Assembly (NCBI RefSeq): GCF_003206715.1
Contig: NZ_PZJU01000053.1
Coordinates: 1 to 58,603, forward strand
Origin: Salinicola peritrichatus
Lineage (GTDB): Bacteria > Pseudomonadota > Gammaproteobacteria > Pseudomonadales > Halomonadaceae
DNA: 58,603 nucleotides
Reading direction: 5' to 3'
This document shows, in pieces, positions 1-6,907 of the stretch. The translations under genes and the position numbers were made by a program. Below the pieces are notes generated by a model that made no database searches, was not told the DNA's origin, and saw only the letters and a program-made list of their open reading frames with translations. The stretch's first letter is position 1. Each line of letters begins with the position of its first letter.

Positions 1-176
1 ACTTGACCACTACAAGAGCCGAAGCCCTTGAGCGGCTTGACGTGACTATGTTTACCGCCGGTCTGAGCCAGATGCAGCGCATAGCCGAAAACGTCTTGGA
101 CATCTTCAGGCATGGCAAGCAGGTCTTTCTTGCTACTGGCGCCCCAGTAAAGCGGTTTGATGTCCTTCGCGTCCAT
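1..176 (-). CDS. RelE/HigB-type toxin (phage Gp49-like family), N-terminal part, cut by window edge
   Basis: A reading frame starts with ATG at 176 on the minus strand and stays open for 58 codons to the window edge. The protein begins MDAKDIKPLYWGASSKKDLL and continues with MPEDVQDVFGYALHLAQ. This is the N-terminal signature of the COG4679 RelE/ParE-like toxin family (phage-derived Gp49-like). Known members are ribosome-dependent or related mRNA interferases encoded with an HTH antitoxin, often with the toxin first. The antitoxin gene would lie to the left, outside the window. The palindrome just upstream (185-206) overlaps a TATAAT box, which fits an autoregulated toxin-antitoxin operon. 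The family call is by recognition of the N-terminus; activity and the antitoxin partner are inference. Confidence 0.75.
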   Translation of the reverse strand, partial: MDAKDIKPLYWGASSKKDLLAMPEDVQDVFGYALHLAQTGGKHSHVKPLKGFGSCSGQ

Positions 177-184
177 GATAAGAA

Positions 185-206
185 ATTATACCTATACGGG
201 TATAAT
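185..206 (-). promoter_or_regulatory. Palindromic operator overlapping the toxin promoter
   Basis: Perfect inverted repeat ATTATACC (185-192), 6-nt spacer, GGTATAAT (199-206), lying 9 bases upstream of the toxin ATG. On the minus strand it contains a consensus TATAAT -10 box (190-185), with a TTGCCA-like -35 at 211-206 at a short 15-nt spacing. Toxin-antitoxin operons are typically repressed by the antitoxin binding such a site, so this is the likely autoregulatory operator. A TATAAT also faces the plus strand because the site is symmetric. Confidence 0.6.
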
Positions 207-354
207 GGCAAGGCGCCATTCGGTAATACCCGCATTTCCCGCTTCCGCCGCATTCCTACCAAGCTTTTCCCGCTGCCGGTACCAAGAATATCGGGCATGG
301 CGGCGCCTTTGCCGTGCTTATACTGATCCTATCGACGTATCGAGCGGAGCTGCC

Positions 355-642
355 ATGAAATCGATCTTAGTCGTCGGGGTTGCACTGTGTCTGGCGGGCT
401 CCGCGGCGTTTGCTGGGGGAGGCGAAGAGACGGAGGACTGTGCCAACTTCCGCTGCCGCTATGGCGATGTCCCACGTGGCGATCCGCCACTGATCGCGGA
501 GCCCTTCACGGCGTTCTATACAGAGGCAGTGGTTCGTCCCATGACTCCATACCGAAATTTGAAGATGCCGATACCGCCGGAGAAGGGACGGGAGAAACAA
601 AACAGGCAACGTGAACAAGTCGTGAGAGAGAGTCGAAATTAG
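355..642 (+). CDS. Small exported protein, function unknown
   Basis: A 95-residue protein starts at ATG 355, with GAGCGGAG-like ribosome-binding bases just upstream. Residues 1-20 form a clear Sec signal peptide (MKSILVVGVALCLAGSAAFA). The mature part is short and contains two cysteines close together (residues about 29 and 33), a proline-rich middle, and a highly charged C-terminus rich in Arg, Glu and Gln. I recognise no family. The frame is open further upstream to 157, but the signal peptide and RBS favour the internal start. It sits in the AT-richer left patch next to the toxin gene, so it may belong to acquired DNA. Confidence 0.55.
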   Translation: MKSILVVGVALCLAGSAAFAGGGEETEDCANFRCRYGDVPRGDPPLIAEPFTAFYTEAVVRPMTPYRNLKMPIPPEKGREKQNRQREQVVRESRN

Positions 643-1224
643 CAAAACTTGTACAATCGGTTCGATTTATAGCAGTGCTAATGAAGGCTTGACGCAAGAG
701 ACGCATTACTACGCTTTGTAACAACAAAGCACTCATAATTATCAGGAATTCGCTTTTTCTCAGTTCGCCAAAACCATAGGCTGAGCGAGTCCATTGGATG
801 GATGCTCGCTAGGAAGGTTGAGACACGGAAGTTTCACGCCACGGACGTTCGGAACGCGAGGGCCGTAATAGCCAGCACTGTCGGCATGCTGACTGAGGGT
901 CCTGGCACCTACGTCATGATCCTCTTTTACTCAGGCCTTGTACCGCTGCGGTGCAAGGCCCTTTGCGTTGTCTGAAACTCTCGGTTGCGATCGGAGGTGT
1001 TGACTTGACTTGGGTTATCGTCGAGGAGCATAGCGCCTGCCACGGTGGGCATGCCCGAAGGTGGCAAGGGATACCAAATGCGAATGGTTGCAATTTCTCT
1101 ATTCTCTTTTAGGCTGTAATCCCTTTTGTCATGAAACTGAGGATCCTACGACCCTTAGCCAATCTAACGGCGTTTGCGCCGAGGACTGGATCTGAACCCT
1201 GATCACAAACCCGGAGGTGATTGG
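643..1224. other. Gene-free stretch before ectD; possible small RNA ending at the 934-960 hairpin
   Basis: No credible coding sequence occurs on either strand. The stretch is more A+T-rich than the rest of the window. It contains a nested hairpin at 784-810 (outer arms AGCGAG/CTCGCT, inner arms TCCA/TGGA, loop TTGGA) and several further GGA motifs. It also has a strong hairpin at 934-960. This arrangement could be a small RNA, but no promoter is convincing. The last 200 bases should contain the ectD promoter; I see no consensus -35/-10 pair there, only an AT-rich TGTAAT near 1117. Confidence 0.3.
934..960 (+). terminator. Terminator-like hairpin
   Basis: Arms GGCCTTGTACCG and CGGTGCAAGGCC pair over 12 bp with a single T-G wobble around a CTG loop, followed by CTTTGCGTTG. 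The run of T is weak, so this is a probable intrinsic terminator rather than a certain one. It would end whatever is transcribed from the 640-930 region and so separate it from ectD. Confidence 0.45.
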
Positions 1225-2172
1225 ATGTCAGTACAGACCGCATCCCCTAAATCCCAGACCGCTTGGACGAAGCCGGATCGTTATCCGACACGTTTGCGCC
1301 AGCCGCAGGACGCGCTCTGGCGTCAGCGTCAGGAAGACGTCGTCAAGGGACGCCATCTCGATGGCCCCCTGAGCGACGAGCAGCTCGATCGCTTCGAGCG
1401 CGATGGCTTTCTGTTCGAACCCAACTTCCTGGATCCCGCGGAAGTCGACGCGCTGAAGGCCGAATTGGCCTCCCTGCTGGCGCGCGACGATTTTCGCGAT
1501 CGGGATTTCTCGATCACCGAACCGAACAGCCATGAAATTCGCTCGCTGTTCGCGGTTCACTTTCTCTCCCAACGTTTCTCCCAGTTGGCGAACGACGAAC
1601 GCATGGTCGGCCGCGCCCGCCAGATTGTCGGCGGCGATGTCTACGTGCACCAGTCCCGGATCAACTACAAGCCCGGTTTTCACGGCAAGGGCTTCAACTG
1701 GCATTCGGACTTCGAAACCTGGCACGCCGAAGACGGCATGCCGGAAATGCATGCCGTCAGTGCCTCGATCGTGTTGACCGACAACCACCACTTCAACGGT
1801 CCGCTGATGTTGATCCCCGGTTCGCACAAGGTATTCGTGCACTGCCTGGGCGAGACGCCGGAGGACAATCACAAGCAGTCGCTGAAACAGCAGGAACTCG
1901 GCGTGCCGAGCAACGACGCCCTGCGCGAGCTGATCGAAGCCAACGGTATCGAGGCGCCGGTCGGCGAGGCTGGCGGGCTGCTGCTGTTCGACTGCAACAC
2001 GCTGCATGGCTCCAATGCCAACATGTCGCCGGATCCGCGCAGCAACGCGTTCTTCGTGTACAACCGCCGTGACAATGCCTGCGTGCAGCCGTTCGGCGCC
2101 AAGCGCCCGCGCCCGTCGTTCCTGGCTCATCAGCCGGACGAGCAGTGGACGCCGCAACAGGGTACGCACTGA
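1225..2172 (+). CDS. ectD: Ectoine 5-hydroxylase (EctD/ThpD)
   Basis: This 315-residue protein of the 2-oxoglutarate/Fe(II) dioxygenase superfamily converts ectoine to 5-hydroxyectoine, a cytoplasmic compatible solute. The EctD signature FHGKGFNWHSDFETWH is present at residues 142-157. The iron ligands are His150, Asp152 and the distal His251 in LHGSNAN. The length matches the family (about 300-315). The start at 1225 is chosen because GGAGGTGATTGG lies directly upstream. The ectABC genes are not in this window, so ectD is unlinked here, as in several Halomonadaceae. A strong terminator follows at 2219, indicating a single-gene transcript. Expression is expected to be osmotically and thermally controlled in this family, but no recognisable element proves it here. 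Confidence 0.97.
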   Translation: MSVQTASPKSQTAWTKPDRYPTRLRQPQDALWRQRQEDVVKGRHLDGPLSDEQLDRFERDGFLFEPNFLDPAEVDALKAELASLLARDDFRDRDFSITEPNSHEIRSLFAVHFLSQRFSQLANDERMVGRARQIVGGDVYVHQSRINYKPGFHGKGFNWHSDFETWHAEDGMPEMHAVSASIVLTDNHHFNGPLMLIPGSHKVFVHCLGETPEDNHKQSLKQQELGVPSNDALRELIEANGIEAPVGEAGGLLLFDCNTLHGSNANMSPDPRSNAFFVYNRRDNACVQPFGAKRPRPSFLAHQPDEQWTPQQGTH

Positions 2173-2218
2173 AGCCGCATGCTCAATCGTTAACCGAGCC
2201 TGGTTGGCGTGATGCCAT

Positions 2219-2266
2219 AAGCCGCCGTTGGGGGTAGACTCGATGAGTCGCCGCCAACGGCGGCTT
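2219..2266 (+). terminator. Terminator after ectD
   Basis: Thirteen-base arms AAGCCGCCGTTGG (2219-2231) and CCAACGGCGGCTT (2254-2266) enclose a loop that itself contains a GACTC/GAGTC stem. The hairpin is followed by CTTCGTTT. It separates ectD from the downstream hydrolase gene. Confidence 0.8.
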
Positions 2267-2327
2267 CTTCGTTTCGGGTTCTTCGTTCGTCTGTTTTCGT
2301 CATCGTTCATTGCCTAAGGAGCGCTGC

Positions 2328-2990
2328 ATGGCTTTCACCACTCGATTCATCGACGGTCGCGACACCGGTCTACCGCTCGGCAAGATTCTCTGCGTCGGGC
2401 GCAACTACGCCGAGCATGCCCAGGAGCTCAACAATCCGGTACCCAGCTCGCCACTGCTGTTCATGAAACCGGCCACCAGCGCAGTCGAGCTCGAGGAGCC
2501 GATCGAGCGCCAGTTTAAGTATGGCGAAGTGCATTTCGAGACCGAGCTGGCTCTGCTGATCGGCAAGCGCCTGAGTGCGGTGAGTGCGGACGAAGCGATG
2601 GATGGCGTGGTCGGCGCTGGCCTGGCGCTGGACCTGACCTTGCGCGACGTGCAGTCGAAACTGAAGGAGAAAGGGCATCCTTGGGAACGCGCCAAGGCTT
2701 TCGACGGCGCCTGCCCGCTGTCGCGCTTCGTGCCGGTCGAGGGCGATGTCGACTGGGATGCAATCACCTTCCATCTCGACATCGACGGCAAGCGTCAGCA
2801 GAGCGGCAAGACCAGCGACATGCTCTTCGGCATGCCGGCGCTGCTGGAAGAGATGACCCGCACCTTCACCCTGGAGCCGGGCGACGTCGTGTTGACCGGT
2901 ACGCCGGCTGGTGTCGGCAAGCTTCCGCGTGACGCCGTGCTCGGGCTTTCACTGTCGCTGGGGTTGGATGTGGGCACGCGCACGCGATAA
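2328..2990 (+). CDS. Fumarylacetoacetate hydrolase family protein (YcgM/FAHD1-like)
   Basis: A 220-residue cytosolic enzyme of the FAH fold. Visible family motifs are CVGRNYAEHAQEL near residue 24, the acidic metal-binding segment HFETELALLIGK (about residue 66), LALDLTLRDVQ (about 97) and the C-terminal VLTGTPAGVG. Relatives are divalent-metal hydrolases, decarboxylases or isomerases acting on acylpyruvates or oxaloacetate; YcgM-type proteins are the closest in length. The exact substrate cannot be read from sequence. The start at 2328 has AAGGAG six bases upstream. It follows the ectD terminator and probably has its own promoter. The extreme C-terminus, after the conserved GVGKL, differs slightly from the usual pattern. 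Confidence 0.85.
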   Translation: MAFTTRFIDGRDTGLPLGKILCVGRNYAEHAQELNNPVPSSPLLFMKPATSAVELEEPIERQFKYGEVHFETELALLIGKRLSAVSADEAMDGVVGAGLALDLTLRDVQSKLKEKGHPWERAKAFDGACPLSRFVPVEGDVDWDAITFHLDIDGKRQQSGKTSDMLFGMPALLEEMTRTFTLEPGDVVLTGTPAGVGKLPRDAVLGLSLSLGLDVGTRTR

Positions 2991-3033
2991 ATTCGGCTAC
3001 GAGCGCAAGAGCTGTAAGCCATAAGCTGGAAGA

Positions 3034-3123
3034 GCGGCACTTCGTGCCTGGAAGAAGAAACAAGCGCCGCTTCGCGGCTAGAAGAGAGAAGAACGGTGCT
3101 TTGCATCTGGAAGATATAAGATG
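3034..3123. repeat. Three tandem 30-nt degenerate units, each with a mini-hairpin
   Basis: Three successive 30-base units occur at 3034-3063, 3064-3093 and 3094-3123. Each begins with a short stem-loop of the form (G)CNC-TTCG-GNG(C) and continues with a purine run such as CTGGAAGAAGAA. Unit cores are GGCACTTCGTGCC, GCCGCTTCGCGGC and GTGCTTTGCAT. A related phrase, GAGCTGTAAGCC...GGAAG, precedes the array (about 3009-3033) and recurs after emrB at 19925-19955. The array lies between two convergent genes, the hydrolase gene and speA, with no other terminator visible. Confidence 0.6.
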
Positions 3124-3145
3124 ATTTCTTCCCTCTTCCCTCTTA

Positions 3146-5053
3146 TTACTCCAGATAGGTATAACCGCTCAGGCCGGCGGAGAGTTCCTCGACGAACAGT
3201 TCGCGCTCCTCGACGCTCAAGGGGCTGGCGATCAATTGCTCGGTCAGTTGCTGCTTGAGCGCTTCGGCATCGAAGTTGACGTAGCCCAATACGTCGGCGA
3301 CGGTGTCGCCCTGCTGTACGTGAGAAAGCCGCCATTCGCCATTGTCATCGAGCGCGACATCCACCGAATCGGTATCGCCGAACAGATTGTGCAGGTCGCC
3401 GAGAATTTCCTGATAGGCGCCGACCAGGAACAGCCCCAGCAGCTTGTCGTCGTCATCGTCCCATTCCGGTAGCGGCAGAGTGGTTTCCAGGCCCTGGCCG
3501 TCGACGTAGAGATCGATCCGGCCGTCGGAATCGCAGGTGATGTCCTGGATCACGCCGCGTCGGGTCGGGGTGCGGTCTAGCCCGGTCAACGGCAACACCG
3601 GAAATACCTGATCGATGCCCCACACGTCCGGCAAAGACTGAAACAGCGAGAAGTTGACGAATAGCTTGTCGGCCAGCTTCTCGGCCAGTTCGTCGGCGAT
3701 CTCGCGATGCGCGCGGTTGCGGTTGTCGAGGCGGTCGCGCAGGCGCTGGCAGGCGGCGAAATAGACCGACTCGCCCTCGGCGCGGGCCTGAATGTCGGCC
3801 AGCCCGAGCACGAAGCGATCCTGCAGTTCCCCCACCGCCTGTACCACATCGTGATAGGCCTCGACCAGATCGCGCGGCTCGCGCATGCCCTCCAGGCGGT
3901 CGTAGACCCGCCACAGCTCGTCGACGTGCGGGTCGTCCTCGATCCGACGCTCCGGCTCGAGATGGCCGAGACGTTCCTCGCCGATGACGTTGGTCACCAG
4001 CACGGCGTGGTGGGCGGTCAGCGCGCGGCCGGATTCGGAAATGATCTGCGGGTGCGGCAGATCGTGGGTTTCGCAGATCTGGCGGAACGCCCATACCACA
4101 TTGCTGGCGTACTCGCGCATTGAGTAGTTGATCGAGCAGAAACTGCGCGAGCGGGTGCCTTCGTAATCCACGCCGAGGCCGCCGCCGACATCCACCGTAT
4201 CCACCGGGGCGCCGAGCGCGCGCAGGCTGTGGTAGAAACGCGCACACTCGCGCAGGCCGCGCTGAATGTCGCGGATATTGGCGATCTGCGAGCCGAGGTG
4301 GAAATGCACCAGCTGCAGGCTGTCCAGCGCATCGGCGTCGCGCAGGCGCTCGGTGATGGTCAGGACCTGGCTGGCGGTCAGACCGAACTTGGATTTCTCG
4401 CCGCCGGTATCCTGCCACTTGCCCTTGCCGACGGAGGAGAGGCGCGCGCGCAGGCCAATGCGCGGCTTGACCTGCAGCCGCTCGGCCTCCTCGAGAATCA
4501 GGCTCAGCTCGGAGTACTTCTCGACCACCAGATAGACTTTGTGGCCGAGCTTCTCGCCCATCAGCGCCAGGCGGATGTACTCGCGATCCTTGTAGCCGTT
4601 GCAGACGATCAGCGAAGGACCGTCACCGGAGAGTGCCAGCACCGCCATCAGTTCCGGCTTGCTGCCGGCCTCCAGGCCGACCCGACCGTGACCACGCTCC
4701 TGGGTGGCGAGGATCTCCTCGACCACGCGGCGCTGCTGATTGACCTTGATCGGATAAACCGCGGTGTAGTTACCCTGGTATTTTTCTTCGCGCATCGCCT
4801 GGTCGAAGGCCATGCACAGCTGTTCGACACGGTCATGGAGAATATCGATGAAGCGCACCAGCACCGGCAGGCGCAGCCCGGCATCACGCAGCTTGTCGAC
4901 CAGGGTATCGAGCACCAGTGTCGGGCCGGGCACTTCCGTTCCCAGCGGGCGCACCAGCGTGCGGCCCTGATCGTCGACATCGAAATAACCGCTGCCCCAC
5001 TGATCGATGTTGTAGGTGCGGCGAGCCTGTGCGGCGGGGGAAGGATTCGTCAT
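3146..5053 (-). CDS. speA: Biosynthetic arginine decarboxylase
   Basis: This 635-residue PLP enzyme of fold type III decarboxylates arginine to agmatine, the first step of the arginine route to putrescine. The PLP-binding lysine is Lys103 in AVYPIKVNQ, the glycine-rich phosphate site VDVGGGLGVDYEG is present, and the C-terminal catalytic cysteine lies in DITCDSDGRID. Length is close to E. coli SpeA (658). The start at 5053 gives MTNPSPAAQ, directly followed by the conserved YNIDQWGSGYF motif. No speB (agmatinase) is adjacent. It converges on the FAH gene across the 30-nt repeat array, and the 5222-5450 element separates it from thrB. Confidence 0.97.
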   Translation of the reverse strand: MTNPSPAAQARRTYNIDQWGSGYFDVDDQGRTLVRPLGTEVPGPTLVLDTLVDKLRDAGLRLPVLVRFIDILHDRVEQLCMAFDQAMREEKYQGNYTAVYPIKVNQQRRVVEEILATQERGHGRVGLEAGSKPELMAVLALSGDGPSLIVCNGYKDREYIRLALMGEKLGHKVYLVVEKYSELSLILEEAERLQVKPRIGLRARLSSVGKGKWQDTGGEKSKFGLTASQVLTITERLRDADALDSLQLVHFHLGSQIANIRDIQRGLRECARFYHSLRALGAPVDTVDVGGGLGVDYEGTRSRSFCSINYSMREYASNVVWAFRQICETHDLPHPQIISESGRALTAHHAVLVTNVIGEERLGHLEPERRIEDDPHVDELWRVYDRLEGMREPRDLVEAYHDVVQAVGELQDRFVLGLADIQARAEGESVYFAACQRLRDRLDNRNRAHREIADELAEKLADKLFVNFSLFQSLPDVWGIDQVFPVLPLTGLDRTPTRRGVIQDITCDSDGRIDLYVDGQGLETTLPLPEWDDDDDKLLGLFLVGAYQEILGDLHNLFGDTDSVDVALDDNGEWRLSHVQQGDTVADVLGYVNFDAEALKQQLTEQLIASPLSVEERELFVEELSAGLSGYTYLE

Positions 5054-5221
5054 GCAACTCTCCGGTCGACCGGCGGTGAACTCCCGGCGTGAAGAGTGGA
5101 TGAAGGCCGGGGGTGCGAATGGCGCGCATTATGCCGTCGCGAGCGGGCCGCGACTACCAGTGTCAGAACAAAAGCTAGTCGAAAGCCATGAGAGGTAAAG
5201 CCGCCGTTCAGTTGGCGGATT

Positions 5222-5452
5222 AGGGAAACGCTGAATAAATTGGCGAGCAGGATGAAGCGCAAGGCGCACGGAGCGCAGACTCGAAGCGAAGCGGAGAGAA
5301 CGTTCGAAGGACGGCCCCGAAGGGGCGAGAAACCGCAGGTTTCGAGTCAACCGGAGCCTATGAGGTATATGTGAGGATTCGACCGGGCTGGCGCTCCAGC
5401 ACCGCGCAACGTAGCGATTCGCCTGCGCAGACATTTAGGCAGAGTTTCCTTA
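5222..5452 (-). repeat. Inverted-repeat-bounded element abutting thrB (copy 1, long form)
   Basis: The element is bounded by imperfect inverted ends, GGGAAACGCTGAATAAAT at the left and ATTTAGGCAGAGTTTCC at the right. Read on the minus strand, its right-hand 55 bases (5452-5398) match 50 of 55 bases of the start of a second copy at 26074-26128. The interior of about 170 bases is unique in the window and full of TTCG-type mini-hairpins; no protein is encoded. The TAA at its thrB end is the thrB stop codon. It could be a nonautonomous mobile element or a conserved 3-prime module; see findings. Confidence 0.6.
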
Positions 5453-6394
5453 GGGCAGCCGGGGAGCGCCAGCTTCAATACGGCGCAGCAGCAGGTCACG
5501 GAAGCGTGCCGGATCGTGGGGCGTGATGTCGTGCGCGGGCGGGTCGACGTGGATCACCAGCAGTCGCGAAAGCCAGTAGCGCAACGCCGTCATGCGCAGC
5601 ATGGTCGGCCATAGCGCCCGTTCTCGCTCGGTCAGCGGGCGATGCTCGCAATAGGCGCCCAGAATCGCCGCGTAACGCTCGGCGTCGATGTCGCCGGCCT
5701 CGTCGCTGGTCCAGTCGTTGATCACGATCGCCAGATCGAACAGCAGATCGCCGGTGCAGCCGTTGTAGAAATCGATGATCCCGCCGAGGCGGTCGCCGTC
5801 ATAGAGCGTGTTGTCGCGGAACAGATCGCCGTGAATCGCGCCCCGGGGCAGCTCGACTGCGTGGAAGGCCTCGCGATAGACGGCCAGTTCCCCGGTCATC
5901 AACGCCTGGTCGCCTGCCGACAGGAACGGCAGCACTTCGCGGTGGCGGCGCTCCAGCCAGTCCAGATCGCGGGGATTGCGGCGGTGTCCGGAGAAACGCT
6001 GCGAGACCTGGTGCATCCGGCCCAGCGCATGGCCGAGCTGGGCGCACTGGGCGAGATTGGGATCGCTCGGATGGCTGCCCGGCATGCACGGAAACAACAG
6101 CGCCGGCCGTCCTGCCAGCCGTTGCAGCGCCACGCCATCGCGATCGTGAATCGGCCCCGGTACCGGCAGCCGATGCGCGGCCAGATAATCGAGCAGCTCG
6201 ACGAAGAACGGCAGCTCCTCGAACTCTCCCTGCTCGAACAGCGTCAGCACCCACTTGCCGCGTTCGGTGGTAACGAAAAAGGTGCTGTTTTCGGTGCCGT
6301 GCGGGACGCCCTCGAGCGCCTCGAGGCTGCCGACGGTAAAGCGTTCGAGGAACTGGGCGACCTGGGCGTCGCTCAACGGGGTGAATACGGCCAT
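5450..6394 (-). CDS. thrB: Homoserine kinase, type II (APH fold)
   Basis: This 314-residue kinase phosphorylates homoserine in threonine synthesis. It is the Pseudomonas-type enzyme with an aminoglycoside-phosphotransferase fold, not the E. coli GHMP type. Brenner-like catalytic motif HGDLFRDN lies near residue 188, followed by the metal-binding IIDFYNGC. The N-terminal phrase GTENSTFFV is typical of the family. Length matches (about 316). The order thrB, DUF2782 gene, polA is the same as in Pseudomonas. The stop codon TAA coincides with the end of the 5222-5452 repeat, and the protein ends normally (GAPRLP), so the repeat has not truncated it appreciably. Confidence 0.94.
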   Translation of the reverse strand: MAVFTPLSDAQVAQFLERFTVGSLEALEGVPHGTENSTFFVTTERGKWVLTLFEQGEFEELPFFVELLDYLAAHRLPVPGPIHDRDGVALQRLAGRPALLFPCMPGSHPSDPNLAQCAQLGHALGRMHQVSQRFSGHRRNPRDLDWLERRHREVLPFLSAGDQALMTGELAVYREAFHAVELPRGAIHGDLFRDNTLYDGDRLGGIIDFYNGCTGDLLFDLAIVINDWTSDEAGDIDAERYAAILGAYCEHRPLTERERALWPTMLRMTALRYWLSRLLVIHVDPPAHDITPHDPARFRDLLLRRIEAGAPRLP

Positions 6395-6462
6395 GGGCTA
6401 TCGGATCTGAAGGCGGAAACCGTGCATTGTAGCGGTTGGAACGACGCTCTCCTACCGCCGAT

Positions 6463-6741
6463 CTATTCCTTGCGGACCCAATCGGGGACCGGAACCTGGG
6501 CGGATTCCCGGCGCTCGAAATTGCCGTCGCCGCTGGCGTCATAGAGATAGTAGGCCTTGCCGCTCCTGGGAATCACGCGGATGGCGTAGAGCCGGCCGTT
6601 GACCCTGTACTCCTCGACCGTGCGGTCGGCCTCGCGCTGCGTGGTGATGTCGGGCTGGGGCGTGGTCTGGGCCAGTGACGGCAGGCTCACGGCGCCGGCC
6701 AGGAGCGCCAGCAGCACCGTGGTTCGCATCAATCGTGTCAT
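6463..6741 (-). CDS. DUF2782 family exported protein
   Basis: A 92-residue protein with a signal peptide of about 24 residues (MTRLMRTTVLLALLAGAVSL then PSLA) and a mature domain containing IRVIPRSGKAYYLYDASGDG. This is the DUF2782 signature, conserved between thrB and polA in Pseudomonas and relatives. It is probably periplasmic; its function is unknown. It is oriented with thrB (68 bases apart) and divergent from polA, so it likely forms a two-gene unit with thrB. Confidence 0.85.
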   Translation of the reverse strand: MTRLMRTTVLLALLAGAVSLPSLAQTTPQPDITTQREADRTVEEYRVNGRLYAIRVIPRSGKAYYLYDASGDGNFERRESAQVPVPDWVRKE

Positions 6742-6907
6742 CAGGGCTCCTTCTGTCCCCGCCGTCGGGGGCTCGCCGTCGGAATTTGGCCCAGTGTAGC
6801 GCTTTGCGCCGTTACCGCGCAGCGGGACGAACGACCCTCATCCTGACGCCGGGCGATGGCTTGCGTATCATGACGACATCGAAAGCCAGCCACGGATCCC
6901 GCAGCTC

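Noticed and set aside
3-326. A 107-codon plus-strand frame at the left edge
   Set aside because: It is antisense to the recognisable RelE/HigB-type toxin N-terminus and has no family resemblance.
643-1224. tRNA, tmRNA or 6S RNA in the long gap before ectD
   Set aside because: No cloverleaf, CCA end, T-loop GTTCGAAT pattern or 6S-like long bulged stem could be found; only isolated hairpins occur.
3034-3123. CRISPR array made by the three 30-nt units
   Set aside because: Units are directly adjacent with no spacers, differ from each other, and no cas gene is in the window.
5222-5452. Complete insertion sequence between speA and thrB
   Set aside because: The element is about 230 bp and encodes no transposase; no direct target duplication could be recognised at its ends.
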